Shown here: positions 51,191 to 60,067 of the stretch, in pieces
Numbering within the stretch: position 1 is the stretch's first letter
Layout: every line of letters starts with the position of its first letter
DNA from: Bacteroidales bacterium UBA3810
GTDB lineage: Bacteria; Bacteroidota; Bacteroidia; Bacteroidales; Paludibacteraceae
Length of the DNA stretch: 64,000 bases
Direction of reading: 5' to 3'
NCBI GenBank assembly: GCA_002368645.1
Contig: DFEE01000018.1
Coordinates: 9,276 to 73,275 of the forward strand
The notes under the pieces: model-generated
Told to the model about the DNA's origin: nothing
Databases searched by the model: none
Seen by the model: only the letters and a program-made list of their open reading frames with translations
Made by a program: the position numbers and the translations under genes

Positions 51191-51877
51191 TTAAAATTTG
51201 TAGCCTATATAGTAGTTAATTCCCCAAGCCATATTTTCTCTGTAACCATAACCCGGAATGTAGTAGGGTAACGGTGTATCGCTTGGGACTTTGGTGGTGA
51301 ACAGGAACTTCATGCGCACGGACCATCCCATCATCAGACCTGCCCAGACCTGCACATTGCAGCCCACAACTATTTCTCCCCACGCATCACAGCGAAAACG
51401 GTGTTGTTGGCTCGCCTGTGCTATCTGCGAGGCGTCGGTTAGCCTTAAATCCGTCGCCACATAATCCTGTAACGCCGTACCTGCGCGGATGCCGACGAGA
51501 AAGGCATTAGGACCGTATATATTCTTTCTCAGTCCGTTTATGTCCATACCGAGCCGCATAAAGGCGCCTTGTCCGGCGGATTGTATCGAGTCGTGCGTTG
51601 TACCGGCATGTACATATCCGGTTTCAAAAGTCGGGTAGAACCTATTTTTAAATCGAACCGAAACTGCGACTTCCGTTGACCATACTTTCCCTAAGGAACT
51701 GATGGCTTCTAAGGCAAAGGTTCCTAAGTCCAACTTAATCTGTGTCCCTTGATAGACAGCAGTGTCAGCATAGATTTTGGTGCCATCGGCGTAGTGGAGA
51801 CTATCGTGAGAGAGGTCTTCGGCATATAAAAAGCATGTGAACCACAAGGTCAGTATTATGAGTGCACCTCTCTTCAT
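51191..51877 (-). CDS. DUF6048-type outer membrane protein
   Basis: Exported beta-rich protein. The start at 51877 gives a signal peptide (MKRGALIILTLWFTCFLYA, cut before EDLS); the longer frame to 51925 would begin upstream of the predicted transcription start. The mature part (about 205 aa) has alternating aromatic strands, GTFALEAISSLGKVW near the beginning and GINYYIGYKF at the end, like a small barrel ending in Phe. The family is found in Bacteroidales with no known function. It stands at the head of a likely operon with transketolase, a curious pairing. Confidence 0.72.
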   Translation of the reverse strand: MKRGALIILTLWFTCFLYAEDLSHDSLHYADGTKIYADTAVYQGTQIKLDLGTFALEAISSLGKVWSTEVAVSVRFKNRFYPTFETGYVHAGTTHDSIQSAGQGAFMRLGMDINGLRKNIYGPNAFLVGIRAGTALQDYVATDLRLTDASQIAQASQQHRFRCDAWGEIVVGCNVQVWAGLMMGWSVRMKFLFTTKVPSDTPLPYYIPGYGYRENMAWGINYYIGYKF

Positions 51878-51914
51878 GAAATCAGTTGTTATTCCGTCTC
51901 GCCAATTTTCCGCG

Positions 51915-51946
51915 CAAAGATACAAAGATTTTTTGATATATGCAAA
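51915..51946 (-). promoter_or_regulatory. Promoter for the DUF6048-tkt operon
   Basis: Minus strand TTTG (51943-51946), 20-nt spacer, TATCTTTG (51915-51922). The leader to ATG at 51877 is about 30 nt. Confidence 0.85.
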
Positions 51947-52022
51947 TTAAAGTACATTTTTTCATAAAAATAACAACTTGGAAGCAGCAGTGTTATCCTT
52001 ACCACTGCCGCGACCACCTTTA

Positions 52023-52055
52023 TAGATCCGTGATAGATCCCAAATGAATCCCAAT
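52023..52055. repeat. Degenerate 11-bp array downstream of the PUL
   Basis: Three 11-mers, tagatccgtga, tagatcccaaa, tgaatcccaat, in the 327-nt gap between the DUF6048 gene and fructokinase. The rest of the gap holds an imperfect hairpin near 52068-52089 and nothing else I can read. Confidence 0.55.
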
Positions 52056-52204
52056 ACCAAACATGCCCGTCCCTTTTCGGAACGGACATTTTGTGGTCAA
52101 ATTACCCCGATGCTTAAGTTATCAAATCCGTCGGGTACGTTAGGGGTACGATGCTGTCAGGGCATTATACGTGTTTGTTCGAATTATGCCGATATATATC
52201 TATA

Positions 52205-53140
52205 TTACTTTAGCAGCTCCGCGGGGAGTTTAGGCATGGCACCGGACTGCGTGCAGACATAAGCGGATACTTCGACGGCCTTTTTGTGGGCTTCCTGCAT
52301 GGTTTTGCCGAGCAAGAGTTGTGCCACAAATGTAGCGGTGAATGAGTCGCCTGCACCGACGGTGTCTGCGACCTTAACCTTCGGTGTTGCTTGTTTAGAC
52401 ATATCCGTTGCGGAGAACACATATGAGCCGATAGCTCCGCAGGTGAGAATAAGCATGCTTAGATTGTATTTCTCAATCAAGCTGCGGCAGACTGCCGTTG
52501 CTGCGGCTTCGTCTTCGGCTATCATATGTCCTTGCGGCAGAGTAATACCCAATAACATGGGAGCTACGATATCCAACTCCTCATCATTGATTTTGAGTAT
52601 ATTACAGCGTTTAAGGGATGCTTCGATGACCTCGCGGCTATACCATGACTGGCGGAGGTTAATATCAAAGATACGTAGTGCGTCTTGGGGCATAGCGTCC
52701 AAAAATGCTTGGATGGTAGCGCGTGAAATACCGTTACGCTGGGCGAGAGAACCAAAGCAGACGGCTATTGTGTCCGGCGCAAGGGCGGCAATCTCTTCTA
52801 CATAGGGGATATTGTCCCATGCTACGCCTTGGCAGATATCGTATTGGGGAATACCGTTGCCGCTAAGAGTAACTTGTACCGTACCGGTCGGGTAGGGCAC
52901 ATGTGGGAGGACATAGCGGAGACCGACATTGGTGAAGGTCTCTATGATTTCCCGTCCTAACTCATCATTGCCTATAGCGGATACGGCACAGCCGTTCAAG
53001 CCGAATTGGGATACATGGTAGGCGAAGTTTGCGGGGGCACCACCGAGTTTACGCCCTTCCGGCAGGCAGTCAAATAGTGCTTCTCCTAAGCCGATTACAT
53101 ATTGGTTTTTGCGCATAGTTGATTGATTCATGATGTCCAT
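52205..53140 (-). CDS. Fructokinase (PfkB family)
   Basis: Ribokinase-fold sugar kinase expected to make fructose-6-phosphate from fructose released by the PUL. GGAPANFAYHVSQFG is the substrate-side motif near residue 34-48, DINLRQSWYS lies mid-protein, and DTVGAGDSFTATF near residue 265 carries the catalytic Asp and anion hole. At 311 aa it is complete. The start at 53140 overlaps the transporter stop (TAATG), showing coupling; later in-frame Met codons at 53131 and 53116 exist. Its position next to MFS and GH32 genes matches BT1757 of the B. thetaiotaomicron levan locus. Confidence 0.92.
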   Translation of the reverse strand: MDIMNQSTMRKNQYVIGLGEALFDCLPEGRKLGGAPANFAYHVSQFGLNGCAVSAIGNDELGREIIETFTNVGLRYVLPHVPYPTGTVQVTLSGNGIPQYDICQGVAWDNIPYVEEIAALAPDTIAVCFGSLAQRNGISRATIQAFLDAMPQDALRIFDINLRQSWYSREVIEASLKRCNILKINDEELDIVAPMLLGITLPQGHMIAEDEAAATAVCRSLIEKYNLSMLILTCGAIGSYVFSATDMSKQATPKVKVADTVGAGDSFTATFVAQLLLGKTMQEAHKKAVEVSAYVCTQSGAMPKLPAELLK

Positions 53141-54321
53141 TACTTTTTGATTTTAAAGGTTAAACAACTCAGATAGAGTGCGCCGACAGCCATAACGAGT
53201 ACGGCTCCGAGTGAACCGAGCGTGGTGTCGGATAATAAGCCCATAAAGAACGGGAATATGGTACCGCCGAAGAGACCCATAATCATGAGGCCGGATATTT
53301 CATTCTTGTGCGCGGCGTCGTGATTGAGGGCTTGGGCAAAACAGATGGAGAAGATATTGCTATTGCCGAAACCGACCAATGCGATACCGGTATACAGTAA
53401 CCACTTACTATCGCCTACACCCATTAGTATCATAGCTGCCACGATCATGCAGACAGAGATGGCGAAGAACACTTTTTCGGGCACTTTGCGCAAGATGGCA
53501 CTGCCGCTGAGGCAACCCAAGGTACGGAAAATGAAGTAGAGCGAGGTCGCAAAACCAGCTTCGGTGAGGGTCATGCCCAAGCGCTCCATCAAAATCTTAG
53601 GGGCAGTTGTATTAGTGCCCACATCAATGCCTACGTGGCACATGATACCTAAGAAGCAAAGGAGAATAAAGGGTTGCCCCAAGAGCTTGAAGCAGTCCAC
53701 AAAACTCTGTCCGATGCCTTTGGAGGCACTTGTTCCAACGGCTTCTTCCTCAATGGAAGTAAAGCCCAAAGCCAGTACGGCAATAATGCCGATGATACCG
53801 TAGATGGGGAAAAGTATCTTCCACCCGATGGAGTCGCTGAACTGCAAGGCTCCCCATGCGGCGATGATAGGTGCAAGGAAGGAAGCAATGGCTTTGACGA
53901 ACTGCCCGAAAGTCAAGGTGGAACTGAGATTGCCTTTCACAATCGCACTGACTAAAGGATTGAGGGAAGTCTGCATCAACGCATTACCGATTCCCAAAAG
54001 GGAGAAAGCGACTAACATCAACGCGTAACTATTGCCTAAGAGGGGCAAAAAGAGCGAGATAACGGTTACGACGATGGAGAGCAAAACAGTTTTCTTGCGC
54101 CCGATTTTATTCATCAATATGCCGGTGGGCACAGAGAAAATGAGAAACCAGAAGAATACCAATGAGGGCATGATATTGGCTTGGGCGTGTGTGAGACCGA
54201 TGTCCTGCCGCACATAGTTTGAGGCAATGCCGACGAGGTCCACGAAACCCATGGTGAAGAAGCACAGCATCACAACAGCAAGTGCTCCTAAGGATGTTTT
54301 AGAGGTAGATTGAGTACTCAT
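53140..54321 (-). CDS. MFS sugar transporter, probable fructose permease
   Basis: Twelve-helix major facilitator protein of the FucP-like sugar:H+ symport branch. TM1 has MLCFFTMGFVDLVGIASNYV, the loop 2-3 motif is GRKKTVLL, and SFLLGIGNALMQTSLNPLVS-type sequence lies in TM4. At 393 aa it is slightly short but complete. It is coupled to fructokinase by a 1-nt overlap and is 17 nt behind the GH32 gene. In the B. thetaiotaomicron levan PUL the equivalent is BT1758, an inner-membrane fructose importer; the same role is inferred here. Confidence 0.88.
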   Translation of the reverse strand: MSTQSTSKTSLGALAVVMLCFFTMGFVDLVGIASNYVRQDIGLTHAQANIMPSLVFFWFLIFSVPTGILMNKIGRKKTVLLSIVVTVISLFLPLLGNSYALMLVAFSLLGIGNALMQTSLNPLVSAIVKGNLSSTLTFGQFVKAIASFLAPIIAAWGALQFSDSIGWKILFPIYGIIGIIAVLALGFTSIEEEAVGTSASKGIGQSFVDCFKLLGQPFILLCFLGIMCHVGIDVGTNTTAPKILMERLGMTLTEAGFATSLYFIFRTLGCLSGSAILRKVPEKVFFAISVCMIVAAMILMGVGDSKWLLYTGIALVGFGNSNIFSICFAQALNHDAAHKNEISGLMIMGLFGGTIFPFFMGLLSDTTLGSLGAVLVMAVGALYLSCLTFKIKK

Positions 54322-54338
54322 ATGTTAGTTGGAATTTA

Positions 54339-55733
54339 TTAGTTAATTTTACACGAATAAATAGTCATCTTTCCACCTTGCACCTCAATCTTGTCATATG
54401 GTTCAGAAGGAAAAACGAGGTTGGTCATCGTCCATTCACCATTTGTTCCAAACACCTCAATGGAGCATCTATCAATGAAAAGAGTGATATAATGCGTCTC
54501 ATGTGCAATAAATAATGGTGTCGTTGTACACGCGGAAAAATCGTGGGAGAAAGAACAATCGCCTGATGCAGTTCTATCCATTGAGAACATTTGCCGATGG
54601 GCATCAAGAGTCATTATGACTTTCTCACCTCTTTTATTAGAGAGGGTGATAAGAACATCCCTATTGCCGTCCAATTCTAAATCTACGACAGCTGTAGCCG
54701 GAAGATGCTTTGTCTCTCTACCTCTAATGGCCTGGGTCTCTTTGGAGGGGACAGACGCTATGCGATACTCGCCGGCATCATCTTGATAAAGACTCAAATC
54801 GCGAGCCACTGTGTTTTGTGAGCGGAAAGCTATGGTCGGGAGTTGATTGGCATACTGCCAATTGGACATCCATCCTAACGCTACAAAACGGTTATCCGGT
54901 GCATTGTGGAAGGTGAAGGTAGAATAATTGTCTTTGCCATAATCAAGCCACTTCTGCTCTTCAGGGTTATCTATACATTTGAAATCTGTTCCATTCCAAT
55001 CACCAACGAAATATTGGGTGGCAGAACCGCCAAATGGTCCGCCCGGGTTAATACTTACTAATAGTACCCATTGGTTGCCCATTTTGATAAGTTCGGGACA
55101 CTCCCAAACACCATTATGATTGCCATAACCTTCTCCAAAAGAAGATAAATATGTCCACTCCCTTAAATTGGTGGAACTAAAGAACCGAATCTCCTGTCCG
55201 CATGCTAAAGTCATGAGCCAGTGGTCGCCGTCCCGAGTCACTTTCGGGTCGCGGAAATCAGGTACATCGCCCATTATGACAGGGTTGCCTTCATACGGAG
55301 TGAAACTATAACCGCCATCTAAACTATAGGCTATAGACTGGTTTTGCCCACATATTTCAGACTGGGTATAGATGGCTACAATAGCATTAGCGCCAAAGCC
55401 CGCAGTATTATCTGTATCAATGACGGCAGAGCCGCTGAAAATTGTACCAAGGCTATCTGGATAGAGCACAATCGGGTGTTCCTCCCATGTTAATAAGTCG
55501 GTAGATGTGGCGTGTGCCCAGTGCATGGGACCCCATGTCGTCCCAAAAGGATTGTGCTGGTAGTATAAATGCCAAACACCATCTTGGTAAAACATACCGT
55601 TAGGGTCATTCATCCATTTACTTATCGGGGTGTGGTGATAAGCGGAACGATAAGGCTCATCCGGTTGTGAACTACAAGCTACACACAGCGCTAAAATTGG
55701 CAATACAAGAAGATAAATAATAGGCTTCCTCAT
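54339..55733 (-). CDS. GH32 fructan hydrolase (exo-type beta-fructosidase), lipoprotein
   Basis: Glycoside hydrolase family 32 enzyme releasing fructose from levan or inulin oligosaccharides. An N-terminal signal ends at Cys20 (CVAC), indicating a lipid anchor. The five-bladed propeller carries the nucleophile Asp43 in WMNDPNG, the transition-state Asp in FRDPKV and the acid/base Glu in WECPEL. A C-terminal beta-sandwich (about 330-464) follows. At 464 aa it is close to family length. The presence of all three catalytic residues supports an active exo-enzyme, periplasmic or surface-bound. It is followed at 17 nt by the transporter gene. Confidence 0.93.
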   Translation of the reverse strand: MRKPIIYLLVLPILALCVACSSQPDEPYRSAYHHTPISKWMNDPNGMFYQDGVWHLYYQHNPFGTTWGPMHWAHATSTDLLTWEEHPIVLYPDSLGTIFSGSAVIDTDNTAGFGANAIVAIYTQSEICGQNQSIAYSLDGGYSFTPYEGNPVIMGDVPDFRDPKVTRDGDHWLMTLACGQEIRFFSSTNLREWTYLSSFGEGYGNHNGVWECPELIKMGNQWVLLVSINPGGPFGGSATQYFVGDWNGTDFKCIDNPEEQKWLDYGKDNYSTFTFHNAPDNRFVALGWMSNWQYANQLPTIAFRSQNTVARDLSLYQDDAGEYRIASVPSKETQAIRGRETKHLPATAVVDLELDGNRDVLITLSNKRGEKVIMTLDAHRQMFSMDRTASGDCSFSHDFSACTTTPLFIAHETHYITLFIDRCSIEVFGTNGEWTMTNLVFPSEPYDKIEVQGGKMTIYSCKIN

Positions 55734-55774
55734 GGTTATAGTATTTTTTTTGGTTGCAATTTATATAGTCAGCC

Positions 55775-55795
55775 CAGGCGGTAATCAGCCGCCTG
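55775..55795. terminator. Hairpin inside the PUL between the CBM-like gene and GH32
   Basis: CAGGCGG (55775-55781), 7-nt loop, CCGCCTG (55789-55795). It lies 17 nt past the stop of the CBM-like gene with no adjacent U-tract; it may set mRNA stability so that upstream PUL genes are made in excess. Confidence 0.5.
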
Positions 55796-55811
55796 AACCG
55801 TAAAGATAATT

Positions 55812-57032
55812 TTATTTCATGCGTGTACCCAATGCGTTGAATACGCCATCTTCGCGTACGATAACGATATGACCATCAACAATGGCTTTGTGAGCAACTT
55901 TATCGAGTTTAATATCCTCAATACCGGTACTTACAACGGTAGCAGTAACGGTTTGGTCAGCAGTGTTGTAAACGAATTTAACCGTTTGACCGGCCTCAAT
56001 GGTGCCATCAATAGCGCGACCTTCATAGGGCTCACCTGCAGGGAACCAAAGAGCAGTGGCATCTTCCTCTACTGTATTGATATTCACACCGGTACCGCCG
56101 AATACGCCTTCGTACAGCCATTCGTCACCATTATTGCTCGGAGTCATCTCTTGCCATGTCCACTCAGAACCACCATTCCAATTGTTTTTGATGTAATAGG
56201 TCTCCTCAACAGGTTCGGGCTCAATAGCGGGTGTGAGTTCGGGAACGAGCACAATATCCGTAAAGTTGAAGGCTGCGTTGCCTTGTTTATCCATTTGGAT
56301 CATCAGACGATCAGAATTTACGTTTTCAATTACTGTCAGCGGGTTCACTTGGCTCAAATCAAGTTCTGCATAACCTGCATAACGTTTGAGAGGATTGGAG
56401 GCAGCGGTCTCGTCAGCAGCGGGTTCGGATTTAGCTACGACACCGGCTTCGTCGTCCCACTTCGCGAGAAGGAAGATCAAGTTGTCCGTGTCCGGGCATT
56501 CTGAGTAGAAACGGATACCGGCATAAGAGGTCATGTCTTCTGCTTTGAAAGCCTCTTTGAAAATTTCAAGAGTGCTCCAACTATCAACCCAGAAGAAACC
56601 TGTCCAAATGGTCTTAGCACCCTCAATATCAGCATCTTTTAAGGCCTTTCCTTCGAGCAACTCCACCTTGGTCAGATTGAGGTTACCACCACAAAGTTCC
56701 AAACCATACTCACGCAACATAGCTGCTGCATCGGGTGTCAGGAAATATACGTCGGTTGACATCCAATCGAACAGACTAGTGGAACGGCTACCGGGTAGTT
56801 TTTGTCCATTGGATTTGTACTCAACTACATCGGCTGCTTGATCTTCAACGAAGGTCAAAACAATCTTCATTCCTGCCTCAACCGAAGCAAATGCAGAAGC
56901 ATCAATAGAGAGGGTGGAACCCCAGTCAAAATGCTGACCCTCTGCGTTCTCCCATAGCACATCTGCATGGGCATTCATACTCATAAACACCATTCCAAGT
57001 GCGAGCATGCATACGGTAAATAACTTTTTCAT
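55812..57032 (-). CDS. Secreted PUL protein with carbohydrate-binding-like modules and sorting-type tail
   Basis: A signal peptide (about residues 1-23, cut after AHA) is followed by two beta-rich halves. The first (about 24-265) starts LWENAEGQHFDWGSTLSIDA and includes ELDLSQVNPLTVIENVN. The second (about 275-360) contains YYIKNNWNGGSEWTWQEMTP, a starch-binding/SusE-like module pattern. The last 40 residues (TGIEDIKLDKVAHKAI onward, ending FNALGTRMK) match the tail of the C10 protease. No lipobox. At 406 aa I see no catalytic motif. It is probably a surface glycan-binding protein; it has no clear counterpart in the B. thetaiotaomicron levan PUL. Confidence 0.68.
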   Translation of the reverse strand: MKKLFTVCMLALGMVFMSMNAHADVLWENAEGQHFDWGSTLSIDASAFASVEAGMKIVLTFVEDQAADVVEYKSNGQKLPGSRSTSLFDWMSTDVYFLTPDAAAMLREYGLELCGGNLNLTKVELLEGKALKDADIEGAKTIWTGFFWVDSWSTLEIFKEAFKAEDMTSYAGIRFYSECPDTDNLIFLLAKWDDEAGVVAKSEPAADETAASNPLKRYAGYAELDLSQVNPLTVIENVNSDRLMIQMDKQGNAAFNFTDIVLVPELTPAIEPEPVEETYYIKNNWNGGSEWTWQEMTPSNNGDEWLYEGVFGGTGVNINTVEEDATALWFPAGEPYEGRAIDGTIEAGQTVKFVYNTADQTVTATVVSTGIEDIKLDKVAHKAIVDGHIVIVREDGVFNALGTRMK

Positions 57033-57068
57033 TGTAGTAAAAATTAGTTAGTGAATAATAAGGATTAT

Positions 57069-58685
57069 TTAATAATACGAAACTCGTAAATCTCTTACAC
57101 TTATAGAAGCTGTTCCATAACTGTTAATAGACCAGCAGTTTTTGGCGGAGCAATAGACGCGATTGGTGTAGCAGAGAACGTCATTAATGTACATAACCAT
57201 GACTGAGTTGTCGGTAAAGATATCTATCTCATAGACATTATCAGTCGGAGTGCGGAACATATAACTATCAATGTCAGCAATAAAGCCTTTTCCACCTTCA
57301 CCTTCTTGTTCAAAGTTAATCTTACGGGTTGTAGCTCCTTCGGGATTAACGACCAGACTATAGTATACGGATGAATCGGCGTCTGATGTCATCTTGGTAC
57401 CGCGGCAGAGCGAGATTGCAAACTTATCCTCCGCTGTAGCCGTAGTAACAACCATGTGAAGATGATTATGTCTCTCCAAGCGGTTGAGCAATATATTGGC
57501 ATCACCGCTTAGGGTCCACTCTTCACCTACTTGAGCCACAGTACCTTGTTGGCGCATCACTTTGACATCGTGTGCCAAATTATAACGCTCTGCCATGAGC
57601 GGTGCCGGACCTAAAGTGAGAGAACCATCTGCATGTTGGATGAGTTTATGGGCAACGAGACTACCTGCCCAGTCGGGCTCACCCGCACCATTGTCGGTCT
57701 TTGTGTTATCTTTACCGGAACGGGTAGGACACCATCCCCACAGATAACGGTCGGTTCCATTAGAGGCCGTTTTGCCGGCATATAAACCGCGGCTATCCAA
57801 GAAACCTTCATGATCATCCGGCCATATGCCCGCGTCATTAGCCGTGCAAGCTTTCAGAGCATCTAAAGTTTTACCCTTAAAGTATTGTACCTTACGGATA
57901 GCAGCATGTTTCTCACTGTATACAAGATACCACCAATCACCCATCTTAAACACATTGGGGCACTCGTAGAAACGATCTGCATACATCATGTTCATAAAGG
58001 CACCGGCAGAGGTCCATGCCTGTAAATCTGGTGAGGTAAACTCGGCTAATGTACCTTTTGAACCTACTTTAGTGGCAACAATCATATGATATACGCCATC
58101 ATCGGTGCGGAAAATCTCGGGGTCACGAAAATCTTTTTGGCTATAGCCGTAATCGTTGCCGCGGAGAACAAACAATTCATTTTTCGTCCAAGTCTTGAAG
58201 TCTGGAGACGTGGCGTATTGCACAGCTTCAGCATTCTCACTGGCACTCGGTAGATACTTATTGCCGGTATAGAAGAAATAATACAACTGTTGTTCTTCAC
58301 TCCATATAACAGAACCTGTTCCGAGGGCAGCATCTTGTGCAGTTATACCGCCGCAAGGAATAATTTCCCCCAATGACTCATAGTGAACTGCATCCTCTGT
58401 ACATACCGCCCAAATAGGGTGGTATGTACCTGCTAAATTAGGACGATATTCTAGTAAGTAAGATACAATAAATTTCTTAGATACAGGGTCAAAGAATGGC
58501 ATTGGATCACCTATAAAACCACTATAAGGCTTATAGTATGTCAGCGATTGTGGCTCATCCTCTGTGGTAAATAAGTAGGTAGTATTGTCCCAATCACGAG
58601 GAGTAACGGGTTCAATCCTTTCGGTGCACGAATTAGATAGGATTATGATGGCCATCAAAAAGATGGTATAAACAAACTTTTTCAT
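57069..58685 (-). CDS. Divergent GH32-type lipoprotein (candidate endo-levanase, DUF4975-like C-terminus)
   Basis: Surface lipoprotein candidate (Cys20 in SNSC). The first 340 residues form a five-bladed propeller of the GH32/GH43 type: GFIGDPMPFFDP holds the candidate nucleophile Asp in place of the usual NDPNG, FRDPEIF the middle Asp, and YECPNVFKMGDWW the acid/base Glu. A C-terminal beta-sandwich (about 360-538) resembles DUF4975. At 538 aa it is longer than its neighbour. In the known levan locus the comparable position is BT1760, a surface endo-levanase. The altered first motif leaves specificity open; it might bind rather than cut. Confidence 0.78.
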   Translation of the reverse strand: MKKFVYTIFLMAIIILSNSCTERIEPVTPRDWDNTTYLFTTEDEPQSLTYYKPYSGFIGDPMPFFDPVSKKFIVSYLLEYRPNLAGTYHPIWAVCTEDAVHYESLGEIIPCGGITAQDAALGTGSVIWSEEQQLYYFFYTGNKYLPSASENAEAVQYATSPDFKTWTKNELFVLRGNDYGYSQKDFRDPEIFRTDDGVYHMIVATKVGSKGTLAEFTSPDLQAWTSAGAFMNMMYADRFYECPNVFKMGDWWYLVYSEKHAAIRKVQYFKGKTLDALKACTANDAGIWPDDHEGFLDSRGLYAGKTASNGTDRYLWGWCPTRSGKDNTKTDNGAGEPDWAGSLVAHKLIQHADGSLTLGPAPLMAERYNLAHDVKVMRQQGTVAQVGEEWTLSGDANILLNRLERHNHLHMVVTTATAEDKFAISLCRGTKMTSDADSSVYYSLVVNPEGATTRKINFEQEGEGGKGFIADIDSYMFRTPTDNVYEIDIFTDNSVMVMYINDVLCYTNRVYCSAKNCWSINSYGTASISVRDLRVSYY

Positions 58686-58689
58686 AATT

Positions 58690-60066
58690 TTATTGCATTA
58701 AATAGTTAATTGCATTCTGAGCTATGCGATTGACATTGTCATGATAACCCGTATATTCTTCCGCATCAGAGTACCAGTCGAAACAACCGGAACCGATACA
58801 AACGATACCGCCATTTTGTGCAGAGCGTTTCCACTCCCAAGCGACAATTGCGCCATCTCCACCATGACCAATCTCATGTGCACCGGTCTTTTTGGTAAAG
58901 TATGCTATATCCGGATAGCCTCCCCAGTCCATACCTAAGTGCCATTGAGCCGTGGAGTTCGTAATATGGTATCCGGCGTCGCAGCAGAAGATTTCTTTGG
59001 GATCAGCACCCATAATCAAGTTTTGCCATATGGGGTGATTGACAGAGTCCGTGAAGAAACTCCATGTCCCGCTGGCAATTTCTGGACTCATCTCGTTGCC
59101 ACCCCAACAGTTATTGGGATAGCGACCGGTAGCCTCCTCTCCATTGATGCGTAAGTAAGCGGGCAGGTGTGTCGCATAGCGAGTTAGGAAGAGACTTCCA
59201 CCACCCTCTAAGAAAGATTGAATAGTTGTGATAGCATTTAACGCGGGTGCCGCGAATTGTTCAAACGCTTCACCTCCGTTACAACCGCCATCGCGATGGT
59301 AGTGCCACCACATCAGCTTGCACTCACTGATATCAATAGCACCACTCTTGATATCATCAAAGGAAGCATATAAAGTACCTTCCACATTACCCAACATCCA
59401 TAGACAAGCTTTATACTCCTCAGGATTTAATTGATCCATAGAACCTGCCAGTCCGACATACAATGCTTTAGGCTTGTCGATTTGCAAGGCAGTTACTGTA
59501 TAGGTGGCGTGAGCGGAATGATTATCAACTTCATATACAACAGGTTGACTAAAGTCCGTAACCATACCGGCGGCAGGACTAATAGTTGCTCCCTCGGAAA
59601 TCTCTATTGTCGGAATAAGAGAGGTTAATTCTACCGATACCGGCAAATAGATGGTAATGGTTTTTGCGGATTCATTTATAATACCGGTATAAATACCATT
59701 GACCACAAAGGACGTAATCTTGGCAATCTCTTGACGAGCAGACAAACTCCATGTTAACTTAACATCTCCATTCTGAACATTCAATGTGCGGGGTTGAAGG
59801 AGATTGATAACATCGCCCGACTTAATGTTGCATGTTGCGCCTTCGGATAACTGCAACTCCGTAACGGTCATCGCAGATAGGTCATAAAACTCCGGCGTAA
59901 CCACCTCAATCGAACGGGTCTGTAGATCTACAGCACCGATGAGAGAGTCATTCAGTACTAATTTAGTCACTAAACAATCGCCGCCTAACTGGAGGTCGCT
60001 GTGTTCGTAACCTTTACAACCAACCATCAAAATGATGGCTACGAGATATAAAAGAGTCTTTTTCAT
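58690..60066 (-). CDS. DUF4960 surface glycan-binding lipoprotein (BT1761-like)
   Basis: Lipoprotein with Cys17 (MVGC). Two N-terminal Ig-like repeats (about residues 25-110 and 115-200) share endings of the type SLSARQEIAKITSFVVNG and AHATYTVTALQ. A C-terminal DUF4960 domain (about 205-458) is rich in Trp and Gly (MWWHYHRDGGCNGGE, HEIGHGGDGAIVAWEW). At 458 aa it is complete. It lies 2 nt after SusD and 5 nt before the GH32-like gene. The architecture and place match BT1761, the levan-binding SGBP of B. thetaiotaomicron, which is strong support for a fructan substrate. Confidence 0.85.
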   Translation of the reverse strand: MKKTLLYLVAIILMVGCKGYEHSDLQLGGDCLVTKLVLNDSLIGAVDLQTRSIEVVTPEFYDLSAMTVTELQLSEGATCNIKSGDVINLLQPRTLNVQNGDVKLTWSLSARQEIAKITSFVVNGIYTGIINESAKTITIYLPVSVELTSLIPTIEISEGATISPAAGMVTDFSQPVVYEVDNHSAHATYTVTALQIDKPKALYVGLAGSMDQLNPEEYKACLWMLGNVEGTLYASFDDIKSGAIDISECKLMWWHYHRDGGCNGGEAFEQFAAPALNAITTIQSFLEGGGSLFLTRYATHLPAYLRINGEEATGRYPNNCWGGNEMSPEIASGTWSFFTDSVNHPIWQNLIMGADPKEIFCCDAGYHITNSTAQWHLGMDWGGYPDIAYFTKKTGAHEIGHGGDGAIVAWEWKRSAQNGGIVCIGSGCFDWYSDAEEYTGYHDNVNRIAQNAINYLMQ

Positions 60067-60067
60067 A

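Noticed and set aside
55812..57032. Assignment of the CBM-like PUL protein as SusE/SusF
   Set aside because: It has no lipobox, lies downstream of GH32-like genes rather than after SusD, and shows only a loose module resemblance.
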